Shown here: one piece after another, positions 36,701-47,399 of the stretch | Numbering within the stretch: the first letter of the stretch is position 1 | How the letters are laid out: each line of letters begins with the position of its first letter | Assembly: GCA_014529385.2 (NCBI GenBank) | Contig: CM043945.1 | Location: 98,122,612-98,186,611, forward strand | Direction of reading: 5' to 3' | Source of the DNA: Adiantum capillus-veneris | Taxonomy: Eukaryota; Streptophyta; Polypodiopsida; Polypodiales; Pteridaceae | DNA: 64,000 bases | The notes under the pieces: model-generated | Databases searched by the model: none | The model's input: only the letters and a program-made list of their open reading frames with translations | Told to the model about the DNA's origin: nothing | Translations under genes and position numbers: made by a program

Positions 36701-37062
36701 ATAAGTCATACACAGCAGCATGGTGTAAAGGTCGACATTTTAGGGTGGAATGAATCGACAAAAAGCGTTTTACTCAAGATTGTGGAATCATGGCAAAATT
36801 TGAACAGTCTAGTCGACGACGTTCCTCTGATGCAGATCCTGTGGTGGCGGAACTCACTTACTTCGGCACGCTGCAAGAGATTTTGAGGATCGATTACAGA
36901 GGATTTTTTGTCGACTTGTTCGACGTGCAATGGTTCAAGATAATCATGGAGGGTCGCAACGCTACTGTGCGTAGAGGAGAGTCTGGTTTTCTTGAGGTGG
37001 ATTCTACTAAGAAATGGACTGACCTAAGAGACACTGTCGTACTACCCGAGCATTGTGAACAA
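33726..37062 (+). pseudogene. CACTA transposase TNP2 (five exons seen), broken
   Basis: ATG at 33726. Exons about 33726-34258, 34355-35094, 35178-35781, 35856-36620 and 36700-37062, all with GT/AG borders. Order: Cys-containing N-terminus (CPCNQCKHAV); SLYNGARMFRLKALL; CPNDCILF and CPKCDSERY zinc motifs; the first catalytic Asp in AMDGVNPFG; VVIVNYNIPPW; the second Asp in WTMHDYPGL; LLDPMHIFKNV; KSHDWHKM (DUF4218 start); VHSRWMFFLERFMKTLK; and a DUF4216-like end (FGTLQEILRIDYRG). Breaks: one extra G at about 34748, one base missing near 34988, one A missing near 35295 and a TGA at about 36751. The breaks are few and the rest is well conserved, so this is a young or imperfectly sequenced copy. 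The final exons are missing because of the copia junction. Confidence 0.9.
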
Positions 37063-37117
37063 GTAAGTATGTAAATAGTTAACATCCCCCTTTTACAAGT
37101 TATGTGCTTGAAAGCTC

Positions 37118-38134
37118 TCATGTGCTCTCTCCCTCTCTACTTGGCTGCATGATCATAGAGACAACACCGTCTCTCGCGTGATCCACATGCAATGGGTAAC
37201 CTGTACCACTCCTGGCACCTCTCGCAATCACTAGCGAACCCAAATGCATCACAAAATCTCGCTCTCGTAGCGAAATCTGACATCCACTATCCTGTAACTG
37301 TCTAACTGAAATCAAATCCCGTCTCAAATCTGGCACATAATGCACATGACGCAGCGTAAATCTCATACCACTGGGCAAGGACAAACATACGTCTCCTGCA
37401 CCCTCAATGTCATACAAAAAACCATCAGCCATGTGCACACAACCAAGTCTCCCACTAGAAAACGTGCTAAACCACTCACGATGCGACGTGACATGGAAAG
37501 TAGCATCTGAATCTAGTAACCAATGTGAAGACAATGTGCAATCCGATATGCAATCCGTAGACATAAGATTGTCTGAAGACAAGCTAGATGTAAATGTGAC
37601 ATCGCCGTCACAATCATACTCAGTAACCACCGTACTGATCTCACTAGCATCTGTCATGCCCAAATCTGCATCACGCATCTGTCGCCTCCGTTGTCTCAAA
37701 CGCCTGAAACATCGACGCCTAATGTGTCCTCTATGTCCACAATGCCAACATGTCAAGTCTCTATGCCGTCGAGACTTGCGTGTGGGATCAATCTCTTCCA
37801 TGGACATAGAAGTGGGACTAGACTCCCCTGTAGACATGGATGTCGCGTACATAGCATGTAAACTTTGCCATAAAGCATGAGTTGTAGTCTCCCTCGAGAC
37901 CTGCCAGTAAACAGACTCAACCAGATGCAAACAAATCGTAGACATGGCTAACTCATCAAGATCCTGCCAATCATCATCACGCATAGAATTGGGCTTCGCC
38001 GATAAACCACGCAAGGATTTATCCTGCCCCAAATCCGCCAATGCAACAAGCATATGTTCCTTCCAAGCAACAAAATATACACCATCAAACTGTGTCAGAC
38101 CATAACGCTAGAAGTCAAATGAAAAATCAGCCAT
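37118..38134 (-). pseudogene. Ty1/copia gag and protease fragment
   Basis: Minus strand. A gag start at ATG 38134 (MADFSFDF, then one stop) continues as an open frame to 37118. Motifs: DDWQDLDELAMSTI, the zinc knuckle CWHCGHRGHIRRRC (CX2CX4HX4C), then the protease loop WLLDSDATFHVT, where the usual DSGA reads DSDA. It ends with LRHVHYVPDLRRDLISV and a gag-pre-integrase start. Integrase, RT and RNase H are absent: homology ends at about 37118, next to the CACTA intron donor. The altered Gly in the active site and the stop make it inactive. Confidence 0.9.
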
Positions 38135-39506
38135 AATGCTCGCAAAAGAGCAACCAACAATGAGATGCAAATGTCAACCAAATCAGCCCTAAACTGGCTC
38201 GAATGGCATCAACAAAAGTCTGCAAATATGGCTACAAATCAGCCCCAAAACAACCCCAAAATTCAGCTCTTAAACAACTGCATAAACAAGTCACAAACGT
38301 GTCCCAGATCAGCCTACAACTGAGCCATACATGGACACCTGCAAAGAGGAAACAATGGCTGAAAATTTAGCACCCAAATAAGCCCTCAAACCTGCCTGTA
38401 AACTTGTAAACCTGTAGCTGAAACCTGCTGAAAAACCTCAAGCCATTAGTGCTCGAATCCGGCTACCTAGGTCGTAGCCACACAAGCATACATCACAATA
38501 CTCACTCCTGTGAGTGTGCCAAGATAACTGTACGCCTGTCAAACCCGTGAGCTAATCACCAAGCCCACAATGTGCGGTATCGATGCATACACACGCACAA
38601 ATCTCCCACCTGCAGAGAACACCGCACGCAAATACTGAGTGCAACCCGCAATCTCTACCTAGATCGCATAAATGATACGCATAAAACTCCTGGGAAAATT
38701 TCGCCAAAGTTTCGTCAATAAAACGGCCACAAAACCAGTAACCAAACTGACTGCACGCTCAAAACCATGAGCAACCAAAGCGCATCAAACCGCACTACAA
38801 ATGCATGCACCAATCTCCACACTTTGCATACATCATTGCAAACACCTGCAAATCTAGTACACAAATATCTGCTCTACCTGTGACTGCCAAAAAACATGCT
38901 CGAGACATACATTGCCGAGCTCAAAATGCAATTACATTAGTCTCCCTGAGCATCAAACCACATAAGGCATACATCGTATCCTCCCGCCTGTGAGGAAACT
39001 TGCAGCAAATATCACTCTCACATCTGAGAGCAAACCATGTGTGGAATCTTCGACACACAATAAACAACTGTTGCTGCAGAAAATTCACCGTTCAGAATTT
39101 TAAAATTTTGATATGACGAGCGCGTCCAGAGCGTGCCAAAATCCCAAGGTAGACTCTTGGATCACATGTATCCGAATTCGGGTGTGAAAGCTATGCCAAA
39201 AACCTCCGTTTCGACCCAAAAACGCAGCATAAACTGCCAAAAGAGGGCTGAAAAATGCAGCTCCTCAACCGTAGCTCAAATGAGGTTTCTGATGGCTCGA
39301 ATGGCTTCGACAGGGGGGTAAAACGCCAGGACACCTACTGGAAACGCTCTCGGAAAGCTGAATTTGCCGATGCCGAAGTCGAAACCCTGTTTGCACTCTT
39401 GAAAGTGCGCATGCGCGGACGCGATTTCGAGAATGAAACTGGCTCTCCACTGTCGTCGTGACTGTGCACACGCGCGCTCCCTCCGCACCTATGCTCCGAT
39501 ACCAAT
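38135..39506 (-). other. Copia leader between primer site and gag
   Basis: About 1.37 kb without coding potential, cytosine/adenine-rich on the plus strand, with many scattered AAATCAGCC and CAAAC words. On the minus strand it joins the primer-binding site to the gag start. This is long for a copia leader, but no feature breaks it. Confidence 0.5.
39491..39506 (-). promoter_or_regulatory. Copia primer-binding site (initiator tRNA-Met type)
   Basis: On the minus strand the sequence just inside the LTR reads ATTGGTATCGGAGCAT, close to the common TGGTATCAGAGC site complementary to the 3' end of initiator methionine tRNA, with one change (CGG for CAG). Confidence 0.75.
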
Positions 39507-39698
39507 TGAAGGGGATCGGGGAGCACCACAGACGGAGACTGAGAGAGAGAGAGAAGGAGATACACACACGATGTGGGTGGGGAGACTCAAAAAGAGTGAG
39601 CAGCCCCCTATACACTTATGCTATGTATAAGGTATACAAGTCAGTGGGCGCCCAGACTCTGGGCGGCCGGGCAAGGCACATACGCCTATACCCCATCA
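39507..39698 (-). repeat. Copia 5' LTR, about 192 bp
   Basis: On the minus strand it begins TGATGGGGTATAGG and ends CCCCTTCA next to the primer-binding site, so it has the expected TG...CA ends with short inverted repeats. The inner part contains a GAGA-rich stretch (39540-39556). The matching 3' LTR was not found, consistent with loss of the 3' half of the element. Confidence 0.65.
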
Positions 39699-39699
39699 G

Positions 39700-40143
39700 A
39701 ATTCAACCTCTTGCATCACATGCCTTCCCCCAAAAAGAGTTGTATTTGAGCCACTTGCAAGGACTTGAAAAAACAAGCTCAATCTTGTAATCATTTTGCA
39801 AATATATCTATCTTTTCTCTACCTTATTGTGATCATTATTTATGTTGTTTTAAACTTACATGACACCATTATATACATTTAAGAATCGATAGTTGGTATT
39901 AAGTATTTGAAGTACAAAATTATGAATCACCAAAGGGTATATATATGTTCATATGGACAAAATGAACAAAAGTGTACATAGCTTTTGTGGAGTAATCAAT
40001 CATGAAAGCTCCTGCGGAGTGGCTGGCTTGGGTGACTTGGCAACCTTCTTTGGCAACATGAATGGTAGCTTGAAAGGTGAGCTAGGTGCCTCCCCCTTAC
40101 TGTTCTTAACTGTATGACGCTTTTGAACCTTGAATTTCAACGG
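39700..40143. other. Unassigned AT-rich sequence
   Basis: Lies between the copia LTR and the 3' end of the histone-protease gene. It presumably includes that gene's 3' untranslated part. No repeat or coding signal is seen. Confidence 0.4.
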
Positions 40144-42050
40144 TCAGTGGAATGGATGGCCCTTTGTATCTGCTCTTTTCTTTGCAGGGCTCTTCTTCTT
40201 GGTGGGACTCTTCCCCTTGGCACAACTCTTCTTGGCATGGCTCTTCTTTGTAGGACTCTTCTTCTTGTGATCCTTTTTCTTTGTATGGATCGTCTTTGCA
40301 GGACTTTTCTTCTTCTGATCCATTTTCTTTGCATCCAAACCCTTGGTGGCTCTACCTTTCTTTGGTGGCAAAGGAGATTCTGGATCATTTGGGTTTATTG
40401 ATCTTTCCAAAACCATAGAAACAACCTTCTCTCTCACCCACGTGACCCAAGACTCTGGATAGTCATGCAACTGAAACAAATAGAAAAAGGAATTAAAGGA
40501 CATGAGTACATACATACATAGTTAAGAAATCAAAATAAATACATGAGCCACACACTTATAGTGAGTGTAGTCATCCGGCACCTTGACTCAAGATATCTCC
40601 ATGCATTGGCAAGCACCCTCCATCCACAAGATGTTGAGTCTGTTTGTAAAGGCACTTTTTGATTGTAGTACTTGAAACCTTCTATATTGTAATCTTTATT
40701 TGTGGTACTCAGGTGACCAACAATAAGTTTGGCAGCACTGCAAGAAGATATTGAATCAAAAAGCTACTAATAGAAAACAATGGGCCATAAAGCATAGATC
40801 ATACTTCATACTTATAGTTTACTTCTCCCATGGATACTTGACAATGAATTCATAAATATAATATCTTTCTCCAAAAGATTGAAGATAATAAGATTCCAAT
40901 GATCCTACAAAAAATAACAATTATCTAGGAATACCACAAAATGTTAAAAATAACATGTAAGGAGTTAAGATTTACCCTTCAACATAGGGGTATATTATGT
41001 AATTGCAGGTCAGCATGTTAAAATCTTCAAAAAAACTTGAAAATCTTCCTTGCTTGTTAAAAAGGCACTTTGTCAGTAGAGGGTCAAGTATGGAAATTTG
41101 CATAGCTAGAGCCTTTGGAAGATCCCTCATAAGACACCTGAAAAAGAAAACACCCCTCCCAATGAGGCCCTTGTGCCTGCCTTGCACATGCACTAATAAT
41201 TAGCAAAGGAGCAACACATACCTAAGACAGATAAAGAGCATAGTGTCACCAAGATCAATGTTGGGGTTTACAAGCATACTTGTGTCTTGAGGGAATATGT
41301 CCAAGTACACCTCATTATCTCCAAACAACGAGACATCCACCACCATTTGGCCTATAACTTTTTCATAAAGAAGAGAGTTGGGTGCTCTTAAAATTTTTTC
41401 TTGCTCTTTAAGGATAGCATCCTCTGATATCACGTCTTGCTCCCTCTCAACCTCCTTTCCTGCTTTGATATCTTGGGCCTTTCTTGTCTCATACTCATGT
41501 GTAACATCCACAATGACAACCCCTGAATCTTTCTGCTGCTTGGAAGGAGGGATATTTAAAATTTGGAAGGCTTTAAGATCTCACTAGGAATAAGCTCAAG
41601 AGCCTTATCAAACTTGTACCTCAGCCTTGACACAAGCACAAAATCTTTGCTCATAAGTGTGACCCTATGAAAAAATGCAGCTGCAATGTAGCTATCATTC
41701 ATAAAGTCTATGAGAAAATCCTCGGTAGCTTCCTGAAGGCACATCAAAGCTTGAGATTGCCACCTCACTGAGACAAAAGTTTTGATATTCATCATGCTCA
41801 CAAGTCTATCTGATATCTCTTTGACAACTCTCATGAAAGGTAGCTTTGGAATCAGTAGACAAGTAGACTTTTGTGCTTTTCTTATTTCTCTTAAAGATTT
41901 GACTTGATAATTCAACCTTTTTCTAGCAGTGGGCCTCTGATGAGGTTGTGGAGGTGGTGGTTTCTCTGGATCTTCTTTCTCTAAATCATCTTTTTCTGGA
42001 TCATTTGGGGCTTGGTAGACTTTTCTTGCAGTATGCTTCGTCCTCGCCAT
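40144..42050 (-). CDS. Histone H3/CenH3-like domain fused to Ulp1-like protease
   Basis: Minus strand; ATG at 42050 starts MARTKHTARK. Exons about 42050-41222, 41137-40976, 40904-40822, 40737-40543 and 40470-40144. Residues 1-10 are H3-like, 11-45 an acidic/proline-rich tail, then a histone fold: LREIRKAQKST (53-63), LLIPKLPF (65-72), a loop 1 about eight residues longer than in H3, ALMCLQEATEDFLIDFM (91-107) and RVTLMSKDF (119-127). The long loop and RVTLM.KDF resemble CENH3. A charged linker leads to a C48 (SUMO-protease-type) domain: YIIYPYVEG, DHWNLIIF (His), FMNSL (Asn where Asp is usual) and LQTDSTSCGW (Gln, Cys). The last exon is lysine-rich with repeated KKKSP/SPTKK, like linker-histone tails. 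One base seems to be missing at about 41578, 40976, 40822 and 40565; three of these affect or lie near splice joins. It could be a transposon-captured fusion, a pseudogene, or two genes read together. Confidence 0.65.
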
Positions 42051-42074
42051 TTGGGTCAAAAAGTACAAACACCA

Positions 42075-42528
42075 CACGACGCGATAGCTGGGTCACCCAC
42101 AATCTACAAGCTGTCCGTATCGCATCATATGTGAAGCTAATGATTTTGGCTAGGAATCATGGAGGGACACCTGCACGATGCGATAGCCGGGTCACCCACA
42201 CTCTAGAACATGTCCATATCGTGTCGTATGTGAAGCTGTTGATCTTGGCAATGAATCAAGGAAGGACATCTGCACGACGCGATAGCCGGGTCACCCACAT
42301 CCTAGAACATGTCCGGATCACGTCATATGTGAAGCTGTTGAGCCTTGGCAATGAATCAATGGACACCTGCACGACGCGATAGCCGGGTCACCCACATGCT
42401 AGAACATGTCCGAGTCGCGTCGTATGTGAAGCTGTTGATCTTGGAAATTAATCAAGGAAGGACAATCGCACGACGAGATACCTTGGCCACCCACTGTCTA
42501 GCACTTGCTCGTATCGCGTCGTACAGGT
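42075..42528. repeat. Five 97-99-bp tandem repeats with internal inverted motifs
   Basis: Units start at 42075, 42174, 42273, 42370 and 42469, each with CACGACGCGATAGCCGGGTC near the start and TATCGCGTCGTATGTGAAGC about 40 bp later. Because ACGACGCGATA and TATCGCGTCGT are reverse complements, each unit can form a hairpin. The array begins 25 bp upstream of the histone-protease ATG and fills part of the space between two divergent genes. Single related motifs continue to about 43030. Confidence 0.95.
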
Positions 42529-43237
42529 TAGGAATAAGAAACAATCTGGAAGTGCAAAGAATTAGGTGAGGAGGGGTAGCACGGGTCGATGGAAGAAAGA
42601 GATAAGACTTGCACAAAGGGGATGTGCGGGTCGTTTAGGAGGTACGACACGACGCGAATGTGTGGTTTGGGGGACGGTAAAAATGAGCACGTGAGAGAGA
42701 TTTATATACAGCCGATCATCCGTACGACGATCGTTGGAAGCATGCGATGTGGCACGTCTGCATGGCTGACACGTGTCCATAACGGTAATTTTTTGCACCT
42801 TATATAAAGCTTGATCTCAATTTTTATTGGTGTTATACTTTTACTTGTCCCACATGACGCGAGAAATTGCCTTTGTTTTAATTCTCTCCACTAGCGCTAT
42901 GCGTCGCTTTGGTCTCTCAAGGTCCCTTCGTCCCGCAGGACGCGACGGTACCCGTTTGCAAACCCCGGGTGGGGCCTCTATCGCGTGGTTCGGGCTTCTA
43001 CTGGGCTCCACTAGGCAGCTCCCGCACGACGTGACCGAAGTAGGTTTCACATCCTGGAACCCTCCCCTATTGCTTCGTTTGGGCGTGCTTATCATGACAC
43101 CTTCACCCTGTGCCTAACCGGAGCACTTTGCACATCGTGGAACCCTCCCCCCTTATCACTCTATATCACTTTGGCGCGTACTTTTCGACCTTCACCCTGT
43201 GCCGAGGTAGCTTCACCGGATTGATTTTTTCTCTACC
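42529..43237. promoter_or_regulatory. Probable divergent promoter region
   Basis: Between the tandem repeats and the plus-strand gene. CTTATATAAAGC (about 42799-42810) is a good TATA-box candidate for rightward transcription. A pair of diverged segments containing TGGAACCCTCCCC and TTCACCCTGTGCC (about 43056-43115 and 43137-43204) forms another direct repeat just before the gene. No promoter for the minus gene is certain. Confidence 0.4.
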
Positions 43238-44931
43238 GTGAACGAAGGTTGGGAGGAGATTTTGGAGGAGAGTCCAAGTGAGAAGCTATTGGTTGCTGTG
43301 ATGGATGGTGGTGACATGGAAGTGTACACCAAAGCATATGAAATATTCAACCCTTTGTTTGATATTGCAGTTTTGCTAGACAATTTGAAGGACTTTTTGT
43401 CACTAGAATTCAAAGAGTTTGAAGAGGCAGTTGAAGGCAAGTGTTTGGTTTTAGATGGCAAGACTTATTGCCATCTAACCGAATTTACTACCAACTCAAT
43501 TGAGAAAGGCAAAGTAACAAGGAGGTTTGGAAGATTTTCTAAGAAGACTTCCTTTGTTTGTCCACCTACCATTTCTTGTTAATTACATTCAAAGCCTTGC
43601 AACCTTGTTTCAAAAGAAGTTGCCTTTCTCTTCTTTTTGTTCCTTAAAGTTGACATGCAAGGAAAAGCTGATGAAGTGAAAGATACAGATGAAGAGGTAA
43701 CAAATAAAACTATTTCCATAGTTCTGCTGCTTGAGAAAAGTGAAATTCTGGAAGAGGAGGAAGTTGATGTTGCAGCTGAGGAGCAGGAGAGTGCAAATTT
43801 TGATGTGGCTCAATTTAGAGCTAGTACTGTCATTGATGAGCCAACAGATGAGGAAGAGGTGTCTGAAGCTTCCCTTACTATTCCAAACCTTCCCTACTTC
43901 TATATCAATGGAAAAGAGTATATCCCTCTCCATCATATCCAATGTCTGCTTAATATGAGGGAGGAATACTGTATTGCAACCATTTCTGAAGCTTCTGAGG
44001 TGGCCAAAGATTTTATTGACACAGAAGAAGATTCAAAAGAGGAGTTTTTGGCACTTGATCTTCAGACATCCAATAAAGATTTTCTGCCTGCTCCTGATGC
44101 ACTTGCTCTATGCATGAGAAGAGTGGAAGAGGAGAAACCTTCCCTCAAAGATGAGGATTTTGAGAAAAGACTTGTTGAGCTTGGCATCCAATCTTTTGGC
44201 AGAGACTTTAAGCTAAAAAAAAGTCTCTGCAAAAAGATTGGAAGCCAAGCTCAACAAGTCTCTTCAAGCTGAAAGGAAGTTGACATAAGAGAGATGACCG
44301 GATCATGCAATCTCCTTCAAGAAAAAGTCATTGCCGAAGATGAGTTGCAAAAGGTAGATTTAGTTTCACCTTGATCTCCCTTCTGAAATTTTTCTTTTTT
44401 TTCAAGTTTGCTTTAATTACTCATTATGTCTTGTTTTGCAGATTGAACTCCTTGACAAAGACAATTTTCTTGGGAGAGCTAAAGGCTCGAGAGGAAAAGC
44501 AATAGAGGGCTCTTCAAGAAGGGATGCCTCCTCTCTCATGCACTACATGCCTACATCGGATAGTGCCACCTTCTGTGCTTTTCACATGTAGTATTTTGAA
44601 GATCCCGAGTTGCCAATGTTTGCCCTGAAGATATTGTCACGGTTTTTAGGGTACACTCCCCTTCAAATCAATGCAAACAAGATCATGCTACTTGAGAGAG
44701 CAGCAGCACTTAGAATATTTGGATATGCTGTAGGATTCAATGCCTCAAGAGCAGGATACTTTCTTTGCTACTCTAGCTATGAAGCAGCAGTTGAGGAGAC
44801 AAATGTCAACCTTCTTGGGGGCTATAAAAGAAGAAATTTTTTGAGATATAGGGGTGACATGCCTAGAGATATGAAAAAATCAAAAAATGATGTAAATTTG
44901 ACAATTTTTTGCACCAAAATATCTTTTTGAA
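43238..44931 (+). pseudogene. Uncharacterised multi-exon gene, divergent from the histone-protease gene
   Basis: First open stretch about 43238-43582, probably from the ATG at 43301: acidic, with VYTKAYEIFNPLFDIAVLLD. An acceptor TTCCTTAAAG (about 43647) opens the next exon to about 44270, very acidic, with IPNLPYFYINGKEYIPLHHI. A frame change at the A run near 44214 leads to a coiled-coil-like part ending at a donor after 44352. The next exon starts at about 44442 (TTTTGCAG) and has a TAG at about 44590, then LSRFLGYTPLQINANKIMLL to 44929. No family is recognised. The acidic, coiled-coil character suggests a binding or scaffold protein. It may be an accessory gene of the same mobile unit as its neighbours. 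Confidence 0.5.
44169..44260. repeat. 41-bp-arm hairpin within an exon
   Basis: 44169-44209 and 44220-44260 are reverse complements with only two mismatches, separated by a 10-base A-rich loop. Each arm contains CTTGTTGAGCTTGGC or its complement. Both arms are in the exon of the plus-strand unknown gene. Confidence 0.95.
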
Positions 44932-45059
44932 TTTGGATCTCTTTAGAAAGATTCGGTACAAAGTTTCAAAGTGAAGCATTAATCTCCATGTGTGGTTGAG
45001 GAGCATGGTTGTTTGATCTCATCCGTTATAATTGCCTCCTATAGAACCAATTGAATTAT

Positions 45060-47399
45060 TCCTTTAGTGCATTGCTCCTTCTTTGTCCCCCTCCCTTTCT
45101 CGTACATTTGAAAAAAGAAGTCCTCGCTTGATAGTGCCATTCCCTGAGTATTCCATGTTGCAAGGGGTCCTTGTTTTGCAAAATATGGTCCATGCAGGTA
45201 CAATTATACTTAAAAAAAAAAAAAAGTTAGTTGAACTCAATAGGATGCAATGTAAAATACTATCCAAACTTTAGAAAGTAATTGAATACTCACCAAGTAA
45301 TATGTGATGTCTTTTGCTCCCCAAGCATCTGTAATAGCAGTTATTAAAAGCTTTATTGTCTTTTTTAAAGTCATCTGCATAAGTAGCAGAGCTAACTTGT
45401 TGTCTCAAAACTTTCAAAAAATTGTCGAGCTTCTTCCACACTTCCATGCGTTTTTTGGCTACATCTGCTCTACTTTTGACATTGGTTGTTATTACACAAA
45501 GATCCTTCCAGCAGTTCCACATAGCATCAACTTGTTTATTGTCATGGTTACTCAAAAATCTTCTGGATTTTGATCCACCCATTGAAACATCTTGCAAAAC
45601 ATCACCCTTTCCTTTTGAAAGAGTAGGATCTTTTTTTAGATGCACTTGACCACCATGAAAACCCATTTGAGAGAGCAAAGCCTCGCATTTTTCTATGCAC
45701 TCATCTGCAAGTTTAGTGGGCTTAATAGAATATGCATAATAAAGATGGAGTCGAAGCAATTTGTCCAAGATTCTAATCTCTGCATGCATTGTACATATAT
45801 GTACATTTTTTAAATCTATTGCTAGAATTGGATCCCAAATCATAGAAGACGATGGGTAGTCGATGACGTTCACACTATTTCTCGATGGTGGTTTTCCAAC
45901 CTCGTGTTCTACAAGCCATCCTTTTGTTCCAGTGCTTGCCATGCAATATAGACATGGATACTTGGTATTGGAACCTCCACATACACCAAACATGCACTTT
46001 AATGCTTTTGGGTCGGCACTCAAGTGCCATTCTACAAAAAAGTCACCCATGCCATCTACACAGAGTTTTTCACCTGCATTTTGGTCTTGTATAACAGAAG
46101 GGATATCGGTCTGCAAAAAGATCCATTTCAATGTATCGTGATTTTCTATTGGTATTTGAGCTGCTCCGATCCACCAAAGCTCCATTTCTGATTGAGTTTT
46201 GTGGTATGGGGAATCAAGCTTACCCTGGCTATAGTCCAATGCTCTATTCATAAGGGATATGGATACTCTTTCCATTTTTTGACATTTCTGAATTTGAGCT
46301 TCATCCAATTTCATAACAAATATAAGTTTTTCTTCACAATCTACTTTTTGCATATTATATATATCACCATAGCAGATTGAACATTTTTTATACTCATCCA
46401 AATGTTATTAAAAAAATTATACTCAAAAGAAGATTTTTTTTTTCTGTTTTTCATATGGTATCGTTCCTTCTATATGATAGTACTCTCCAAAATGTTCGGG
46501 TATTTCTTCGTTTAACTAAGTCCTAACTTTCCCAACATTGTGAGGCCTAGGCAACCCAAAAGCTTTAATCTTGTAATACTTTAAAACCTGAAACCAGGTT
46601 TTAGAGATGGCCCTGTAACCCCTTCTACTCACCCGCCACTGTGTCACAAACTTCTTGCATTTGAGAAGGTTGGACGAGTAAACCCAGTAGGGATCCCCAA
46701 TTTTGAAGCACGTTAATTAAAGGGTAAATTTTGAAATACCAATTTCTTCTGAGTTTGATTTTTAGGAAGTTTCAAAAGTTTAAGAATATCACTTTTGTTC
46801 ATTACCTCATTTAGAAATCTCACCCTTTTTTGAACATTGGACATATCAAATCCTAAAAGACTAGTCACATGTTCTCTAGTAATCTTTAATATTTTTTTCT
46901 TTGTCGAGAACCTTCTGTTAAGTTTACTACATCTCTCATTCGTTTTACTCGTGCTCTTAATCCTATTGGAGTTTCTTTTAAAGTCCAAAGCTGGTGATTT
47001 TCTTGTTTAGAGATGCTATTTGGTTTTCAAGTTCTAAATTCTTGTTGCATTTTAAGACAAAACAATTTTGAGATATTGAATGTAATGTGTATAATCAATG
47101 TGTAAATGAGATAACCTAAAACTATATCCTAGTAAGCCATCAAACCCATCACCAATAAATCTCATCAAATCATGAGGTGCGTGAAAAGATGGATACCTTC
47201 CACTACTAGGATCCGGTGGATACAAGCTCCCATCTGTCCATATATCAATGTGTTTCTTTCCCTCGTTGCGAAGTTGCTGTGCTTCATTTGCACTTGTAAC
47301 TGGTTTTTGATAGACACTCCGCGTAGTAGCATATTCCTGGCTTATTTTAATGTTCAAGTCAAACTTACGGTTATCACTAATGGAAGATGTATTAGTCAT
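45060..47399 (-). pseudogene. Transposase-like gene of uncertain superfamily
   Basis: Minus strand, probable start ATG 47399. Exon 1 ends near GYSFR (donor about 47122). The next part has a short coiled coil and SPALDFKRNSNRI, across a one-base shift in an A run near 47010. Then, in another frame (about 46510-46690), WVYSSNLLKCKKF, WRVSRRGYRAISK and FGLPRPHNVGKV. The main exon is 46395-45290: VCGGSNTKYPCLYC (a Cys cluster), WDPILAIDLKNVHICTMHAE, MGFHGGQV, DVSMGGSKSRRFLSNH and MWNCWKDLC. A final exon at about 45215-45070 includes MDHILQNKDPLQHG. The Cys cluster and Asp-rich core suggest an RNase-H-fold transposase. KDZ-type elements, which also carry Ulp1 proteases, are one possibility; I cannot assign it firmly. 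Confidence 0.5.

Larger units (their letters stand above)
31987..37062 (+). mobile_element. CACTA (En/Spm) transposon, 3' truncated
   Basis: The 5' terminus CACTACAAGAGG starts at 31987, matching the plant CACTA terminal consensus. Subterminal repeats of GCGACGCTCA follow at 32011, 32025 and 32050, with a related GCGACGCCGG at 32062, and a 29-bp hairpin at 32101-32129. A microsatellite-rich leader runs to about 33670. The TNP2 transposase gene is at 33726-37062. The last exon seen ends at a GT donor at 37063, and about 50 bp later minus-strand copia sequence begins. No 3' terminal repeat was found, so the element is truncated or interrupted. It now contains a SINE-like repeat and several simple repeats. 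Confidence 0.85.

Noticed and set aside
41556-42077. An ordinary histone H3 gene
   Set aside because: The tail lacks the conserved lysine pattern after residue 10, the segment before the first helix is replaced and loop 1 is longer, so it is not canonical H3.
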